Counted from the stretch's first letter, positions 12,317-26,662 are shown. The stretch: DNA of 51,167 nucleotides from Rhizophagus sp. LPA8_4_AMF (GCA_021464525.1 JADRCO010000128.1:1-51167); one strand, 5' to 3'. Program-made: numbers and translations. The notes: generated by a model from the sequence alone, not told the origin.

Positions 12317-12999
12317 GTTATTATATGCAATTGGGATTAGAAAAGCTGCGTTGGAAAGAAATTATTTTTATGAGCAATTTCTTTCACTCTATGTATAATA
12401 TTCATGTAACTTACTGTTTATATTTATAATAATAATAATTTATTTCTATATATACATCCATTCTATATATGTATGTATACTTCAAATTTATAAATTTATG
12501 TTTAAATATGATGTAAATATGATATCATGATTAGCTATTATCTTTTGCATAATTGAAAAAGCAGTTTTTTGATGGGTTTTAGTGAAAATTACCGTCCGAA
12601 TATGTAATGTCCCCGGGTATAAATGTATTTAAGTCAACGCTATACGGTAATACTTAAAAAAAAAGTACACAGTATACAAAAGATAGACACGCTCCGTAAT
12701 TAATAATATTACAGGTAATTAAAATATTTAATCTTTATCTTTTTACATATGTAAACTATTATCAACGTCTTTTTAATATTCTTTAGCGTTTGTTTGTTAA
12801 TAAAATGGTTACGCAATATTTTTAGTATTCTAGCATTCCATTTTTAATCTTTCTCTTACTTCGCGCAAACCAGATTTTTTTCGATATATAATATAAACCA
12901 AGGGTTAGGGGGTAGGTTAGGTAAGCTCTTTTACGAACTTGCGAATTTTTTCCTCCTCTTGTTTTAACTTTTTCCACAATTCTAAATTGCCGTCCAATA
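12317..12999. other. Intergenic region with a telomere-like G-run
   Basis: Downstream of the WOPR gene the DNA is AT-rich until 12901-12921, where a run of TTAGGG-like G tracts occurs. The minus-strand open frame spanning 12822-13100 overlaps the transposon remnant on the other strand and shows no protein family, so it is not called. Confidence 0.5.
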
Positions 13000-13610
13000 G
13001 TTAAGATATGCGGGATCAGCCTGATACTTTTCAAATAGATCCTAATGAGGTTCAAAAATTGAAAAAAAAAACACATTGCGAGAAATTTATTACTGCCCAA
13101 CTGGTTATTATTCTAACCCTAAATTGTTAAAAGATGTATGTGAAAAGGAGGGCCATCATTTCCGCTTAAGTGCGGTTTTTAGAATATCAGCAACCATACC
13201 AAATTTATAAACCACCTCTGTAGAGTCAGTTATGTGATCACTACTAATTCACTATAAAGGCAAAATATATAAAGTGATGCTTAATATAGTAGACTGCACT
13301 TCCAGATGCAAAGCTTCAATCCCTTCTTTTATCAAAAAATAGGTCTGAAATTGCTAAAGCATTTAAGAAAGTATATAGAGGTCAAAATAATCTAATATAG
13401 CCAAAGCATCTGTAATATGGTGGAGGTTGTGAATTCATGAGTGAGACTTACTGATTAATGAAGACTTGCAATAGTAGGATGTTTTAATCAAACAAACTCT
13501 CAAAAAATTCTATACAATTCACAGTATGCTGTTGAATCGATAACTAAATTAATCCGAGGCCAAATTAAGGAGCTACAGTTAGATTTACGTGACTAAAACA
13601 CACATCATCA
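13000..13610 (+). mobile_element. Decayed integrase (rve-like) transposon remnant
   Basis: Read on the plus strand with frame changes, the segment resembles the integrase-type proteins abundant in Rhizophagus: a Y-C-P-T-G-Y-Y-S-N-P-K-L-L-K-D-V stretch, Y-Q-I-Y-K-P-P, then M-L-N-I-V-D-C-T-S-R-C-K-A-S-I-P (first catalytic Asp region), S-K-N-R-S-E-I-A-K-A-F-K-K-V-Y, and a G-G-G-C-E-F-M-S-E block. In the family this last block is D-G-G-R-E-F, so the second catalytic Asp is replaced by Gly here. Numerous stops and shifts interrupt the frame. No long terminal repeats or terminal inverted repeats were seen, so only an internal piece survives. Similarity is judged from memory of the family; a translated search would settle it. 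Confidence 0.72.
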
Positions 13611-13854
13611 CATGACTATCACTAGTATAATGTTCTACGTACGTCGGGACAATAAATCATAAATATGAATTTTTTTACCACTCGATAGATTTGTAGAATT
13701 TTTTTTTTAAAAAAAAAAACTCTACAATCTCAAGAATCCAAACAAGTATTGTCATATCATAAAAAGTTTTATATTTCATCCAGTTAACGCCTTGATGCAA
13801 AACCCTTTATCATACGAAAAAGAAGAACCTCTAGAAGTGGCTACGTCTATAAAT

Positions 13855-14537
13855 ATGGATAGGCTAACACAACTTCAAGACGCAATAGATGAGGTTTAGT
13901 TTCTTTTAAGTTTATATACGATTTGATACATTAAATAATATTGAATCTAATTTATAGCTGGCTAGAATGTTTGCTAATAGTGTAGAATTTCTTAATAGAG
14001 GTGAGTTTTAGGTATAATCAATAGTTTTCATAATATGACTTTCTCGATAATTCGATAATTAAGTTTATTATATTACCTGATATAGTCCAGGTCGGCCAGG
14101 ATCAAGTAAAACTTAAAGGTAAGAATTATTTATTGTTCGTTTATCCCATGTGTGTGTTTTTTTTAAATCAAATTGAAAGAAATCTTTTCTATTTATTTAG
14201 AGAGTCAACAAGAAATTGTGCAAGATGTTGTTAAAAAAGCAAAACAAATAGAAATATTAATAGATAATTTGCCGGGGCTACGGAATACAGAACAAGAGCA
14301 ATTCGATATGATAAAAGAACTAAACAAAGAAATGCAAGAAGCTAATTTAGAATATATAAAAGCTGTTGAAGATGCAGGTAGATAATTTATTTTTTTTTTT
14401 TAGTTTCTATAATTATTATATATATATTTAATCTAAATAAATTTTAATTTCTAAAAGAGTCATTAAGAAAACAAATAGTGGAAACAATAGAAATACTTTG
14501 TAGGGACCAAAGTACAGCATATAATACAGAGGAATAA
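13855..14537 (+). CDS. MED21: Mediator complex subunit 21 (Srb7)
   Basis: Five exons: 13855-13893, 13958-14000, 14086-14118, 14201-14377, 14458-14537; 123 residues. The protein opens with M-D-R-L-T-Q-L-Q-D-A-I-D-E, the conserved Med21 N-terminus, and continues with the heptad-rich helix carrying Q-I-E-I-L-I-D-N-L-P-G-L, the family signature. Med21 pairs with Med7 in the middle module of Mediator and is essential for RNA polymerase II transcription. I chose the ATG at 13855 because it matches the family start and has an A at -3 and a G at +4; an in-frame ATG at 13795 would add 20 residues in a poorer context. Exon 3 uses an acceptor at TATAG (14084-14085) since the alternative acceptor five bases later leads to a stop. 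The gene ends only 17 bp from the convergent MFS gene. Confidence 0.9.
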
Positions 14538-14554
14538 GACATTATTATAATAAG

Positions 14555-16417
14555 CTATTCTCTATTCATTAAATGTCGAGTTTCTCGTTCTTTAACTTCT
14601 TTTACATCATGATCTTCTTTAACTAGCCAAATTAGTATTATACCTATGAATGCAATGGCAAGTAACAACAAACAAGACATTTCCATTGTAAATTCCTGAT
14701 TTATATTTTCAATAATGTCCATTAGAGAAACAAGTATGATGCCCCATATTTGTGCTGCAGAATTTAGGATTCCTGTGCTCGTAATTTCATCTTCTACTAG
14801 GCGGCTGGAAGTAATTATTGGCGCATATTGGAATACTGCCGGAGTTATTGCTGTATTATACATTATAATATAATTAGAAAATTCTTCTCTCAAGTATTAG
14901 ATAATATATAAGATGAAATTTAGTAGTATTGCTTACCAAACGAAGAAAACCCAAAAAATATGCTATAAATGATAACAATTAGTTTAACTTTGAAGTCTTT
15001 GAAATAATTATTTTTTAATGAGATCAATAATATTTACCATGACACAGTTACAAAAAACATATTCTTAATCTTCAAACCTATAATGAAGACATTTAGCGAA
15101 AGAAAGGTGATAATATATAGTATACGACATGATCGTTTGTATGCGAATGTGCGATCTAGATAAACTCCAATTAGAAAAGATCCAACCATTCCAGCTATTA
15201 CATTAATAAATCCCAAAAATCCAACCTGAGACTATTTAAAAACAAAGAAATTAAAATTTGGGGTTTTTTTTAAAAAAAAAATTAATAACTTTGGGCACAT
15301 AAATTTATTATTATTATTGCCTACCTCATCGTGCATTTTGAAGACAGGAACTATGATTTGAGCTAATAAAGTGCTCACAGCATATGACGAACCAACAGTT
15401 AATCCATAAGATGTTGCTAGTAGCATAAATGTTTTATCTGTACAAAAAGCATTTATTGTCGAAAATGTCGCCATTGTTTTAGTAACACTACTTTAATTCC
15501 AAAATGTATTATTAGTAATCTTAGGCATTGTCAAGCAGAGATCAATTATTAATAAACACTACCTGCGAGGTAATTTTGCTTCGGATGTAAATGTGGCTAC
15601 ACAACTCAAATAAATAATTGAGCATGCACCAAATTGTATTAATAAATATGTAGGAATATCAGTCGCAGCTGTATCTTCTTTAATAAACCATGGTGATAAT
15701 AAAAACCTATAACATAACCAAGGATTAAAAAAAATTTTCGTATGTTAGGATATAAAAATAAATTTATTTATACCCAGCAGCAATTCCAGCATTATTGGCA
15801 GTAACTCCAATTCCTGTTGCTAAATTTTGTTCTCCAAAATTAAACCAGGTATTCGCTAATTTCGGTGGGACTCCTAAAATAAATACTCCAGCAATAGCAG
15901 TTAATGTCTGACCTAAAAATAATAACCAAAATCCGGATGGTTCAAAAGAGCCCAAGAATCTCAAGAAGGTTCCAAGCGCATTTAAAAATGCACCGATAAG
16001 AACTCCTTGGCGTAAACCCCATTTATCAAATATCTTGAGGACGGGTATTAATAATATAGGGTATACGATCATATACACGGTCGCTAAAGCGTTTATATAA
16101 GATGGTGTTGTTTGATTATAATGAGCCATGAAAATATAAAGACATGGCCCAAAAGTAATCCAAAGAACCGCATTAGAAAAAGAAAGGAATGAAAATGATG
16201 CTAAGACAATCCATTTTCGATTTGATTTTATATTATTAGTAGATACTGTTCTTGATTCTTGAGTATTTGAAGGAGACGTCAATAAAGAATTACTAGACGT
16301 TTTTTCGACTACTACTTCAAGATCACCAGGATTTTCTCCAACTCTTTCAAAGTCATGGTTATTATTAAGTCGTGAAGTTGAATTAACATTTGTTACTATC
16401 GAGGACGAAGCTGTCAT
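14555..16417 (-). CDS. MFS transporter, FLVCR/SLC49-like
   Basis: Six minus-strand exons: 16417-15774, 15706-15563, 15487-15325, 15225-15038, 14962-14937, 14850-14555; 486 residues. A ~65-residue polar N-terminus is followed by about 12 hydrophobic segments. Features of the SLC49 branch include the first helix with S-F-S-N-A-V-L-W-I-T, the Y-P-I-L-L-I-P loop, the D-K-W-G-L-R-Q-G motif A and the G-Q-T-L-T-A-I-A-G-V-F-I-L-G-V-P helix with A-N-T-W-F after it. Characterised animal members move haem, choline or related small molecules; the fungal substrate is unknown. Exon 5 is only 26 bp, and the donor at 15037 and acceptor at 14963 are set by frame. The C-terminus is charged and cytosolic. It is convergent with MED21 and divergent from MOB4. 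Confidence 0.87.
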
Positions 16418-16747
16418 TCTAACAAAAGATAAATTGTAAAAAATAAAAATTTAAAAACCAAAAAATCGCAAATTTTATTAATTTATGTTGTGTGACAAAT
16501 CAGCAAACAATCGTCGCAAATATGTTTGGTGCAACGTTTAATCGTGGTAATATTGTATGTAATAATGGTGATTCATCCAATTCAGGCATAATACAAATTT
16601 TAAGGTGTTAATTAGGTTATGTGGTTCCTTAATATACGCAATCTGCCAAATAATGTCACAGACACGTGGGAACTAGCCCAATTTATAAGTGAATCAGTAA
16701 AAATGTAAAATTTTCTAAATCAAAGCTCATTTCTGTTTCTATAAAAA
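16418..16747. promoter_or_regulatory. Shared divergent promoter region, MFS transporter and MOB4
   Basis: 330 bp lie between the two divergent start codons. The DNA is AT-rich with a pyrimidine-rich patch just before the MOB4 ATG. No specific transcription-factor site was identified; the call rests on geometry alone. Confidence 0.4.
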
Positions 16748-17899
16748 ATGTCAAACGTAGTTCCTTCTAATGAACCAAATAACACTTCTTCTTCTTCAGA
16801 AACTTCAATTTCTTCACCAATAACTTCGACTTCCACTGAAAATAAACCAGCTTTGCGTAGAAATCGCCCTGGAACTAAACTCGAAGTAAATAAAACTTGT
16901 TAGATAAATGTTAAGAACCTTCGCAATATTAAAATTTGTATTAAACAGAGATACAATTTTATAGGATGCTTATCAATTTCCTCACGTTTCACTAGATCAG
17001 ATTGACTCTGCTTTTGCATTACAAGAGTATTTACAGTCTCTGATAAGAGCTAACCGAGAAAACATAGACGCTTTGGTGGAGTTACCGGCTGGACAAGATA
17101 AAGAAACTTGGCAATATGAACATTTGAGGTGATTACCAAAATCTGAGTTTAAATATTTTAAATATGATTGATAAAAATCTTTCTCTTTCAATTTAGACAA
17201 TTATGTCTCGAGCTAAATTATCTCGTAATTCAACTAGAAGCTGAATGCACTCACCAAACTTGTCGTGAGATGAAGGCTGATGAATGGCAATATCTTTGTG
17301 CAGCACATCAAACTCCATTGAATGTATATATGTTTGTAATTTTCTACTAATTTAGATTATTTTTGTTCTAACGGTTGTCTTTTCGAATATGAACTTTTCA
17401 ATTAATAATAGTGTTGTGCAATCGATTACATTGTTCATACGTTAGATGGAGCAACTACCTTATTGAATAGTCATAAATATTTTCCTAGCAGGTAATTTTT
17501 AAATTAATTAGCATATTTTCTGAATTTTGTTAATTTGTTTTATTATTATAGGATTTCAATTCCAGAGACATCACTTAAACATTACCAATCTATCGCAAGA
17601 AGACTTTATCGAATATTTGCACATACATGGTTTCACCATCGAGAAATATTTGAAGCTTTTGAAGTAAGCGAGAAACTGTAATTTTTTTACTCTGTGTTGC
17701 CATGATTTTTTTTTTAATATCAAATTTTATTTAATAGAATGAAAACATGTTATATGCACGTTTCTTGAAGCTATCTGATCGTTACGAATTAATAGCAAAA
17801 AATCTTTTAATCATCCCGTATAATAATAATACTAATGATGATAATCAGGATGCTCATAATAATGAAAGTAGCGAAATTTTTAGTCGTGACATGGAATAA
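16748..17899 (+). CDS. MOB4: MOB kinase activator, MOB4/phocein type
   Basis: Six exons: 16748-16885, 16965-17128, 17197-17323, 17412-17491, 17552-17663, 17738-17899; 260 residues. After a Ser/Thr-rich N-terminus of ~45 residues the Mob domain follows. It has L-P-A-G-Q-D-K-E-T-W-Q-Y-E-H-L-R-Q-L-C-L-E-L, which is the phocein version rather than MOB1, the Cys pair C118 and C123 (C-T-H-Q-T-C), and the His pair around 194-199 (H-T-W-F-H-H) that together bind zinc. The H-T-L-D-G-A-T-T-L-L-N-S block is also conserved. MOB4 is a component of the STRIPAK phosphatase-kinase complex, which in fungi controls cell fusion and development. The acidic Asn/Asp-rich C-terminus is low complexity. Confidence 0.93.
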
Positions 17900-18088
17900 A
17901 CGTTATATAATAGTATAACATTAAGTTATTAATAAACTGTGTGCCTGAGTCTGTCATTACACATAATTATAAAACTGCTCCAGTTACACAAACTGGAAAA
18001 TCACGTGGTTAATTTCACTCGTACAACTTAAATTTTTTTCTTGGTTCTTATTTTCCCTACTACTTTTTCTCTGTCATTTCCTAAAACT

Positions 18089-18864
18089 ATGCCGGTAAAA
18101 TTGAAATTTAGTATTTATCAAGTCACTCATTAAATTTATTAAAAAATTAAATGATAATGGTTTTTATCCTATAGGCATATCATTCTCAATTCAATAATAG
18201 GAGTGAATTTCGAACAATTGGTAACATGGTGTTGTTGCCTATAAAGACAAAAATAAAAGGACCAGCAACACCAGGTAACATAGAAATGTTATTGTTATAT
18301 CCTTTAATATGTCTTCTGTTGATCTTACATCTGTGATACTTTTTCTTAGCACCTGCGACAGAAGACGATGTTATTGATGAAGCATTAGATCTTTTTAGAG
18401 CAAATTGTTTTTTTCGAAATTTTGAGATCCAAGGCAATGCGGATAGAGTTTTAATTTATCTTATTTTATTCATTAGTGATTGTTTGAGTAGATTAGCAAA
18501 AAATCCATCTCAGAAAGATGCGCTTAAAATATTGAACACTCGTGCTTTAGATCATTTTGCGCTTCCTGGAGATCCAAATTTTCCATTGAATGCTCTATAC
18601 GCTGCACCTAGCAGAGGTGAAGCAGGTGTGATTTTTTTTTAACAATTTATGGAAAATATTTTTATTTTATTTTTATTTTTTTTTAAAAAATTTTAAGTAA
18701 TTTCTTATGTCTATTTAATTAAAATAGATATTTTACGACAATATTTAACACAAATTCGTCAAGAATTAGCAAATCGATTGGTTGAGAGAGTTTATGTTGA
18801 TGGGAAGGCAAGTAAATGGTGGATGTGCTTTCAAAAAAGAAAATTTATGAATAAATCGTTGTAA
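18089..18864 (+). CDS. ARPC3: Arp2/3 complex subunit 3 (p21-Arc)
   Basis: Four exons: 18089-18094, 18175-18274, 18350-18625, 18728-18864; 172 residues. The first coding exon is only six bases (Met-Pro), and splicing yields the family N-terminus M-P-A-Y-H-S-Q-F. Other ARPC3 hallmarks are [48 protein letters not shown] and the C-terminal [12 protein letters not shown]. Length matches the usual 175-180. ARPC3 sits at the interface of the Arp2/3 actin-nucleating complex with the mother filament. It ends 64 bp before the convergent deaminase gene. Confidence 0.95.
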
Positions 18865-18928
18865 TATTCCTTAAAATCTCAGTTTAAATAATAAATTATT
18901 ATATTTATTTATACAAGAATGATTTTCT

Positions 18929-19529
18929 TTAAGTTAAAATATGTTTAGATGGTTTTTTACATTCTTCTTCTAATTCGGGAACACTTATAACTTCAATTCC
19001 ATTTGCTTGTAATATAGAAATTCCTTCGCATTTTACAAATTTATCTGGTTCTTTTATACCAATTACAACTTTTTTAATTCCAGTTTCTATAATACGTTCA
19101 ATACAAGGTTTATTGCCGGATAATCTTTTACTACAAGGTTCCATAGTTGTGTACATTATAGCTCCTTTTGCTTCTGTTATATCGTGCAATTTTTTTAATG
19201 CACATTCTTCTGCATGAGTATTGCCTTCTAATTCACGAGAATACCCTTTAGAAAGAATATGTGAATCTTTTACTAATACCTATGGATAAAGAAATATTTA
19301 GATAAATATCAGTTGTTAGTTTGAAATTCAACTTTTTTATATTTACTGCTCCTACACAGTACGCTGTTTCAACTGGTTCTGAAAGATTTGCTTGCTCAAT
19401 TGCAAGTTTCATAAAATGCAAATCATCTTTTAACAAAAAAAAAGAAAGAATTAAAGCAAAAACTATTAAAATGAATGATTTTTTTTTTTTAGAAAAGAAA
19501 AAAAAATTAGTACCTGAACTTGTAGTCAT
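18929..19529 (-). CDS. CMP/dCMP-type zinc deaminase, RibD-like
   Basis: Three minus-strand exons: 19529-19514, 19426-19347, 19279-18929; 148 residues. The first coding exon has 16 bases. The active site reads T-H54-A-E56-E, then P-C81 with a second Cys, C91, in S-K-R-L-S-G-N-K-P-C. The long spacing between the two Cys is that of riboflavin-pathway deaminases (RibD/RIB2 type) rather than cytidine deaminases. His and both Cys bind zinc and Glu is the proton shuttle. A stand-alone domain of this size fits the pyrimidine deaminase step acting on a ribosylamino-pyrimidine in riboflavin synthesis, but tRNA or small-molecule deamination cannot be excluded. Its start lies 107 bp from that of RHEB on the other strand. 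Confidence 0.87.
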
Positions 19530-19635
19530 AATTGAGAATGAGTGATTATAGAATTACGAAATATGAATGTACTAGATATATAATGTGATCTGCAATTTAT
19601 GATTTACTTCTTTCAAATAGGAAGTTTTTTGCAAC
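19530..19635. promoter_or_regulatory. Short bidirectional promoter, deaminase and RHEB
   Basis: Only 106 bp separate the two divergent start codons, so both transcripts must be initiated from, or overlap in, this stretch. It is AT-rich and contains no obvious palindrome. The call is from geometry. Confidence 0.45.
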
Positions 19636-20510
19636 ATGACTAGCAATTCTCCTAAACCAAGAACCATTGCAGTATTGGGTTCTCGAGCTGTCGGTAAGTT
19701 AAGATCTTTGCAACTTTCTTTGCTTGGCTAGCTTATTTATCTTGTTTGTTCTTTTATGAATTTATGAAGGTAAGTCCTCGTTGACCATTCAATTTGTTGA
19801 AAACCATTTTGTCGACTCTTATTATCCCACTATCGAAAACACGTTTAATAAAGTCATACGGTATAGAGGACAGGAAATTGCAGCAGAAATCATTGATACT
19901 GCAGGACAGGTAATTACTTGTGTTGCTTTCACATCGTTTAAATAACTTTTCTTTGCTAAAGCACAAAAATCAACATTCAGGATGAACATTCAATTTTGAA
20001 TTCCGCTCATGCGGTAGGAATTCATGGTTATATTCTGGTATATTCAGTTACGTCTCGACAAAGTTTTGAAATGGTCAAAATTATTCGAGATAAAATCCTG
20101 AATTACACAGGGACTGAATCAGTGCCAATGGTTTTAGTTGGGAACAAAACCGATTTACACATGCAAAGGTGAAACCCTTCTTTACAATTCAAATCTGCTC
20201 ATTTCTTCAAATTTAACTATGTTTACTTAATGTAAACTTTATTTACGAAGGCAATTATCTTATGAAGAAGGAAAAGAATTGTCTCAGCAATGGAATTGTT
20301 CTTGGATTGAGGCATCAGCAAAGCATAATGAAAATATAAGTATGTTATTAACTACTGACTATGGCTATGGTTTTTATTTTCAATTTTTTTTATAAATTCC
20401 ACTCATTATATTGTTTAATAATAGCTAAAATTTTTGAACTCATGATAAGTGAAATTGAAAAGTCACTAAACCCCAATGGAGAAGAAAGTGGTGGATGTAC
20501 TATTCTCTGA
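19636..20510 (+). CDS. RHEB: RHEB small GTPase (TORC1 activator)
   Basis: Five exons: 19636-19693, 19770-19909, 19981-20168, 20251-20339, 20425-20510; 186 residues. G1 is G15-S-R-A-V-G-K-S22 with the Rheb-specific Arg (R17) in the position of Ras Gly. Switch I has D-S-Y-Y-P-T-I-E-N-T-F, switch II D-T-A-G-Q-D-E-H-S, G4 is G-N-K-T-D and G5 is E-A-S-A-K. The tail ends in C-T-I-L, a CaaX box for prenylation, so the protein should be anchored to endomembranes. In fungi and animals GTP-Rheb stimulates TORC1 and is turned off by TSC2. Length equals the family norm. A decayed copy lies 0.6 kb downstream. Confidence 0.96.
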
Positions 20511-21149
20511 TTTTTAAAATTCTTACTAGAATTCGCATAAATTCACTTTGGTATGAATTACTTTTTTTCCTTTTTAATGATTCTTATGGTTATCTTATTT
20601 ATTAAACTATTTCTATATTTAACTATAGATATTGTATTATTATTACATTATTATTGAATTATATATCTAGATCCTTTTAATATATTTTATTAGGTGGCAG
20701 CAGAATAAGCTTATTTTTATGGTGGTTTTAACTTTATAATGTGAATAAAATGTTTAAATAGTATGTGAACATAGATAGATGAAACCAAATCGATTGAGAA
20801 ATTTTTTAATTAATAAAATTAATCATATTTGTAACTTATATGCATGTACAATAATTATCGTAGCAACTTTATTACCAATAAAAAAACCAGAAATTTCTTA
20901 ATAGATCACCTAATTAAAATAACTTGTCAATTCACGTGAATGTGGCTTACACGTGAATGGCTTGGCGTATAAATTTTGATCCAAAATATTTGGTCAAGAT
21001 CGGTGAGAAAGGTTATGTTAATAGAAATCAAAATGTTGGGTGCTCAAAAAATATTTATGAGAATCTTCGTTTATTTAAATTTTAAAATTTTAGATTTTAT
21101 ATAATTTTATCCTTCTGCATGATTATTACCTTCTAAATCAAACAAGTAT
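20511..21149. other. 3' flank of RHEB, including the duplicated tail segment
   Basis: No gene is supported. Bases 20815-20990 are related to 21975-22195 beyond the RHEB relic, so the downstream flank was duplicated together with the gene. A 12-bp palindrome with a CACGTG core lies at 20930-20941. Confidence 0.65.
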
Positions 21150-22195
21150 GAATCTATGGATAAAAAAGTTAATTCCCGATATAATTGATCTACGGCTTTA
21201 TGCATTATTTACTTTATCTTTTATGAAATTGACTTTTAAATTTGTGGAAACCACTCTTATCTCTCTCTCTACCAAATACACGTTGACGGTATATAGGACA
21301 GAAAATTGCAGCAAAAAATTATTGATACTGCAGGACAGGTAATCTCAGTTTTTTCACATTTGTTTAAATAACTTTTCTTTGTTAAAACACAAATCAAGAT
21401 AGTCAAGATGAACATTCAATTTGAAATTTGCCCCATACGATAGGAGTTCATGGTTTTATTTTGATATATTCAGTTACATCTCGATAAAGTTTTGAAATGA
21501 TCAAAATTATTAAGAGGTAAATCCAATACGTGGGGACTGAATAAGTTAGTTTAAGTTAGTTTAAGTTAGTTTCAATGATTTTAGTTGAGGATAAAGCAAC
21601 CTTTATACATGCAGAGGACAGAGGTAAACCCTTTCTTTGGCAATTCAATATCATTTATTACAAGGTTAACTAGGTTAACAATTTTATTTATGAAGGTAAT
21701 TATCTTTGAGAAGAAGGAAAATAATTATTTCAGCAATGATATTCAATGTTTTAGATCGTAGTATCAGCGGAGTATAATAAAAATATAAGTATCTAAAATT
21801 GTGATTTTTTCAAAGAGAAATTGGTATTTGCTGGTTTATATAAAATTCTGATATCTAAAATTCGCATAACTTGGGTAATTAGTCCACAAACTAAAGTTTA
21901 TTGTTTAACAGATGAGAGTACGATTAAGTTGTTAAAAGTGAAATCGAATTTAAATAATCCGATTGGAAAACTTCAATTAATAAAATAAAATGCATGCTAC
22001 AGTATAATGTTTGTACTTATGCGCACGTAATTAGCTTTCGTTGCAACTTTATTATCTTTTGATTTGTTTATTTCTTGGGTAACATCGGAAAATTTCAAGT
22101 ACGAAATTATGATAATAAACTCGTCAATTCACGTGCTACTTGTACTTTGTGGCTTGCATGTGAGCTTTCGCCGTGGCTTGGCATATAAGAATTTC
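21150..22195 (+). pseudogene. Decayed tandem copy of the RHEB locus, introns retained
   Basis: From about 21185 the sequence follows the RHEB gene: exon 2 (similar to bases 19795-19909, including A-T-T-G-A-T-A-C-T-G-C-A-G-G-A-C-A-G at its 3' end and the following GTAAT donor), the intron (A-A-A-T-A-A-C-T-T-T-T-C-T-T-T-G), exon 3 (GATGAACATTCAATTT, GGAGTTCATGG, TATTCAGTTAC, CTCGATAAAG) and exon 4 remnants (TATGAAGG-like, TATAAAAATATAAGTAT), then downstream flank to about 22195. Many stops, indels and a small expansion of a GTTAGTTTAA unit at about 21545-21570 break the reading frame, and no G1 motif remains. Because intron sequence is present, this arose by DNA duplication and not by retrotransposition. 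Confidence 0.85.
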
Positions 22196-22436
22196 AGAGA
22201 ATTTTTTTAAATTTTTTTACAATTAATAATGTCATCATTTTTGATTTAGGTCGGAGTTACAGGAATTACGTTGTAAAACATAGAAAATTCGTTGCCACAA
22301 GTTATACTTTTCGCTCTTTCAGTTCTCTTTATTTATTATCATTGTTAATAAAAGAATATTAATTTATAAAACCTTAGATTAAAACCGAAAATATTTTTTA
22401 TATTATAAATAACGGAATAAGACGAAGTTTTCCTAC
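22196..22436. promoter_or_regulatory. Probable promoter/5' leader of the HECT ligase gene
   Basis: This stretch lies between the end of the duplicated RHEB flank and the HECT ligase ATG. It is AT-rich with a long T-rich stretch near 22205. No specific site was recognised. Confidence 0.35.
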
Positions 22437-26093
<3,657 letters not shown>

Positions 26094-26662
26094 AGGACTA
26101 ATTTATTTACTTAGTTTATTGTTATCATGATGTAGATATTATTTTCCTTGGGATTATACTGGACTCTTGTGATTTTATTATTTGTAGTTATTTTAATTTA
26201 TTGGTTTATTTCTGCAAACCTTCAAATACAACAACATTGAACATTTAAAATTCGATTTGGGCTTTAGTGTTTAAATGATATTATTGGCAGTATCCATTAA
26301 TAACTTAACTATTTTCGATTTTATATTTCTCATTTTATTGTATTTCATTTTCATTTTTTTTATATATATACTTTTTTATTTGTTTTCTAGAGAAATTGTC
26401 AACTACTATTACAAAAAATCTTTATTTCATATATATATATTTTGAAAAGATTATTGATTACAGATTTACAGTTAATAATACATGTTTGAATTTGTATAAT
26501 GTTTAGTACTACTTTACTAAAAAAATTATTTATATTTTTTATTAACAAGAAATCTTGTTATAAAGTGAATTTTTTATATTGTTTATTAATATATATTTTT
26601 TTTTTTTTGAATTATTTGATTATAAATAAACAAGTTTCTTAAATAGGGAGAAAACATATAAT
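26094..26662. other. Convergent 3' region, HECT ligase and MATH-BTB genes
   Basis: 569 bp between the two stop codons. AT-rich, presumably holding both 3' untranslated regions and polyadenylation sites (several AATAAA/ATAAAA-like words). No gene seen. Confidence 0.5.

Noticed and set aside
12822..13100. 92-codon minus-strand frame
   Set aside because: Antisense to the integrase remnant, no family resemblance; likely a shadow.
14086..14090. Alternative acceptor at TCCAG for MED21 exon 3
   Set aside because: It gives an early stop after G-S-S-K-T, whereas the TATAG five bases earlier keeps the frame into the conserved helix.
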